A program made the translations under genes and the position numbers. A stretch of DNA of 14,134 nucleotides from JAZLIT01 sp045617525 (GTDB lineage: Bacteria > Bacillota > Bacilli > Bacillales_A > Planococcaceae): the NCBI GenBank assembly GCA_045617525.1, contig JAZLIT010000174.1, positions 1-14,134 on the forward strand. Reading direction: 5' to 3'. This document shows positions 13,652 to 14,134 of this stretch, in pieces (the stretch's first letter is position 1; every line of letters starts with the position of its first letter). The notes beneath the pieces are model-generated. The model ran no database searches, was not told where the DNA came from, and worked only from the letters and a program-made list of their open reading frames with translations.

Positions 13652-13868
13652 AATATGCCTCCTGTGTTTGTACCCTGTACAGGGTTATGGTATTTGGTTT
13701 ATGATTACTGTCTTTCCAGTATGCCAACATGATTTTGTGTCTTTCCACAATGTCAAGGTTCTCTATTACAGAGTGTTTGTAGTCTTTCCTACAGTCAGTA
13801 TATAAAATCAAAGGATAAAATTGTGTGACTTTAAGGTTTTCACACATTTGACCTATGAAATAACACAA
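13611..13868 (-). CDS. Uncertain ORF before the SSB-like gene (85 aa or shorter)
   Basis: An open frame of up to 85 residues with a plausible protein-like composition (for example VERHKIMLAYWKDSNHK). It has no good start: the first codon (13868) is a TTG without a site, the ATG at 13847 has none, and an ATG at 13730 has only GGAAAG upstream. A terminator-like hairpin lies over its beginning and its end overlaps the SSB-like gene by 41 bases. It may be a real gene read from an internal start or only transcribed leader. Confidence 0.3.
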   Translation of the reverse strand: MCYFIGQMCENLKVTQFYPLILYTDCRKDYKHSVIENLDIVERHKIMLAYWKDSNHKPNTITLYRVQTQEAYYGYKEKFTRHKEN

Positions 13869-13994
13869 GATTTACAGTCACTGTGCAACCCTGACAGTAC
13901 TAAACACACTCAAATTCATGGTACTTGTATAGATATGTCATATTGACTGTATTGCCATGCTGTTGTTGTCTGTGTGTTACAGTGTCGTTCCTGT
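13816..13994 (-). ncRNA. Structured leader RNA, candidate packaging RNA
   Basis: No convincing gene lies between the right-end promoter and 13651. The RNA from about 13994 can form nested stems (+ coordinates): ACAG/CUGU (13994-13991 with 13877-13874), CACUGU/ACAGUG (13984-13979 with 13884-13879), AACACAC/GUGUGUU (13978-13972 with 13909-13903), CAUGG/CCAUG (13959-13955 with 13921-13917) and GUCA/UGAC around a 3-base loop (13947-13937). Unpaired strands carry CAAC and GUUG, which could pair between molecules, as the phi29 pRNA loops do. Length to the terminator-like hairpin is similar to full-length phi29 pRNA (174 nt). The stems are seen directly; the pRNA role is inference. Competing pairings exist, such as ACUGU/ACAGU. 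Confidence 0.45.
13822..13846 (-). terminator. Terminator-like hairpin after the structured leader
   Basis: On the - strand TGTGTGA (13846-13840) and TCACACA (13828-13822) form a 7-bp stem with an 11-base loop, followed by ATTTTATCC. The stem is modest and the U-run short, so partial termination is most likely. It would release an RNA of about 170-180 nt from the right-end promoter while letting some transcription continue into the structural genes. Confidence 0.5.
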
Positions 13995-14001
13995 GATTAT
14001 C

Positions 14002-14030
14002 ATGATAACACTAACTCCTTGAAATGTCAA
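14002..14030 (-). promoter_or_regulatory. Right-end promoter for the structural block
   Basis: On the - strand TTGACA (14030-14025), 17-bp spacer, TATCAT (14007-14002), with an extended -10 TG. Transcription would start near 13994. The -10 overlaps the palindrome TTATCATGATAA (13997-14008), a possible operator. It is the only strong - strand promoter seen, so it probably drives all genes down to 7451. Confidence 0.82.
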
Positions 14031-14067
14031 CAGGTTAAAATATATTTGTGAATGTTGTATAAAGAGA

Positions 14068-14134
14068 TGTGCATGATTGTTGGACAGTATGCACAATAAA
14101 AAATCGGTTAAAAGGTGTATAAGTCCAATATTTT
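14068..14134. repeat. Right inverted terminal repeat (protein-primed origin)
   Basis: Reverse complement of the left end, 64 of 67 positions identical including the outer 51 without a mismatch. Its presence at the very last base shows that the window ends at the natural genome end. It would be the second origin, with a terminal protein covalently bound to the 5' end. Confidence 0.93.

Noticed and set aside
13371..13805. + strand ORF of 144 codons
   Set aside because: It is antisense to the SSB-like gene, has no ribosome site, and its codon pattern is that of an opposite-strand shadow.
168..13868. Use of a recoded stop codon
   Set aside because: Several genes end at TGA, TAA ends most, and no gene is broken by in-frame stops, so the standard code fits.
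13980..14006. Eight-codon ORF after an AAGGAG on the - strand near 14020
   Set aside because: It overlaps the -10 box of the right-end promoter, so the AAGGAG would not be in the mRNA.
1..14134. CRISPR arrays, insertion sequences, tRNA genes, integrase or attachment sites
   Set aside because: No spaced repeat array, transposase, cloverleaf pattern or recombinase was seen on either strand.

Overview
The window looks like one complete linear phage genome of the phi29 type (short-tailed, protein-primed DNA replication). Three things show this. The two ends are inverted repeats of each other (51 bp perfect, 64 of 67 overall). A family-B DNA polymerase with every hallmark motif of the protein-primed class is present, preceded by a basic helical terminal-protein candidate. 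A gp16-type packaging ATPase and a phi29-type portal, lower collar and tail knob are also present. The DNA is AT-rich, nearly every gene has an AGGAGG-type ribosome binding site, and promoters match the sigma-A consensus, so the host is probably a low-GC Bacillota bacterium. There is no integrase or repressor, so a virulent lifestyle is inferred. At about 14.1 kb it is smaller than phi29 (about 19 kb).

Layout: two convergent gene blocks meet at a twin hairpin near 7.33-7.43 kb. The left block (+ strand, 168-7328) has three parts, each behind its own promoter. P1 (89-117) drives a PAPS-reductase-like PP-loop protein, three small unknown genes, a 22-residue membrane peptide and a CHAP cell-wall hydrolase. 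P2 (2396-2424, perfect consensus) drives terminal protein, DNA polymerase and packaging ATPase. A terminator overlaps P3 (6509-6537), which drives four tiny genes including a Cys-rich one. P1 and P3 transcripts share an identical 23-nt leader with a small hairpin ending at the ribosome binding site.

The right block (- strand, 14030 to 7451) starts at a strong promoter near the right end. It has a long untranslated leader of nested inverted repeats closed by a terminator-like hairpin, then an OB-fold/SSB-like protein, a two-helix membrane protein, major capsid protein, portal, lower collar, an unknown 97-residue protein, a tail protein resembling the N-terminal domain of phi29 gp9, and a large protein resembling the rest of gp9.

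How it would work: the terminal protein primes replication at both ends. The right block builds capsid, connector and tail. The ATPase packages DNA, possibly with the structured leader RNA acting as a packaging RNA (inference). The CHAP enzyme with one or both small membrane proteins would release virions. The most interesting points are the packaging-RNA candidate, the two-gene tail knob, lysis and packaging genes sitting in the replication block, and the sulfur-chemistry gene in a minimal genome. All homology statements come from motif recall, not database searches.
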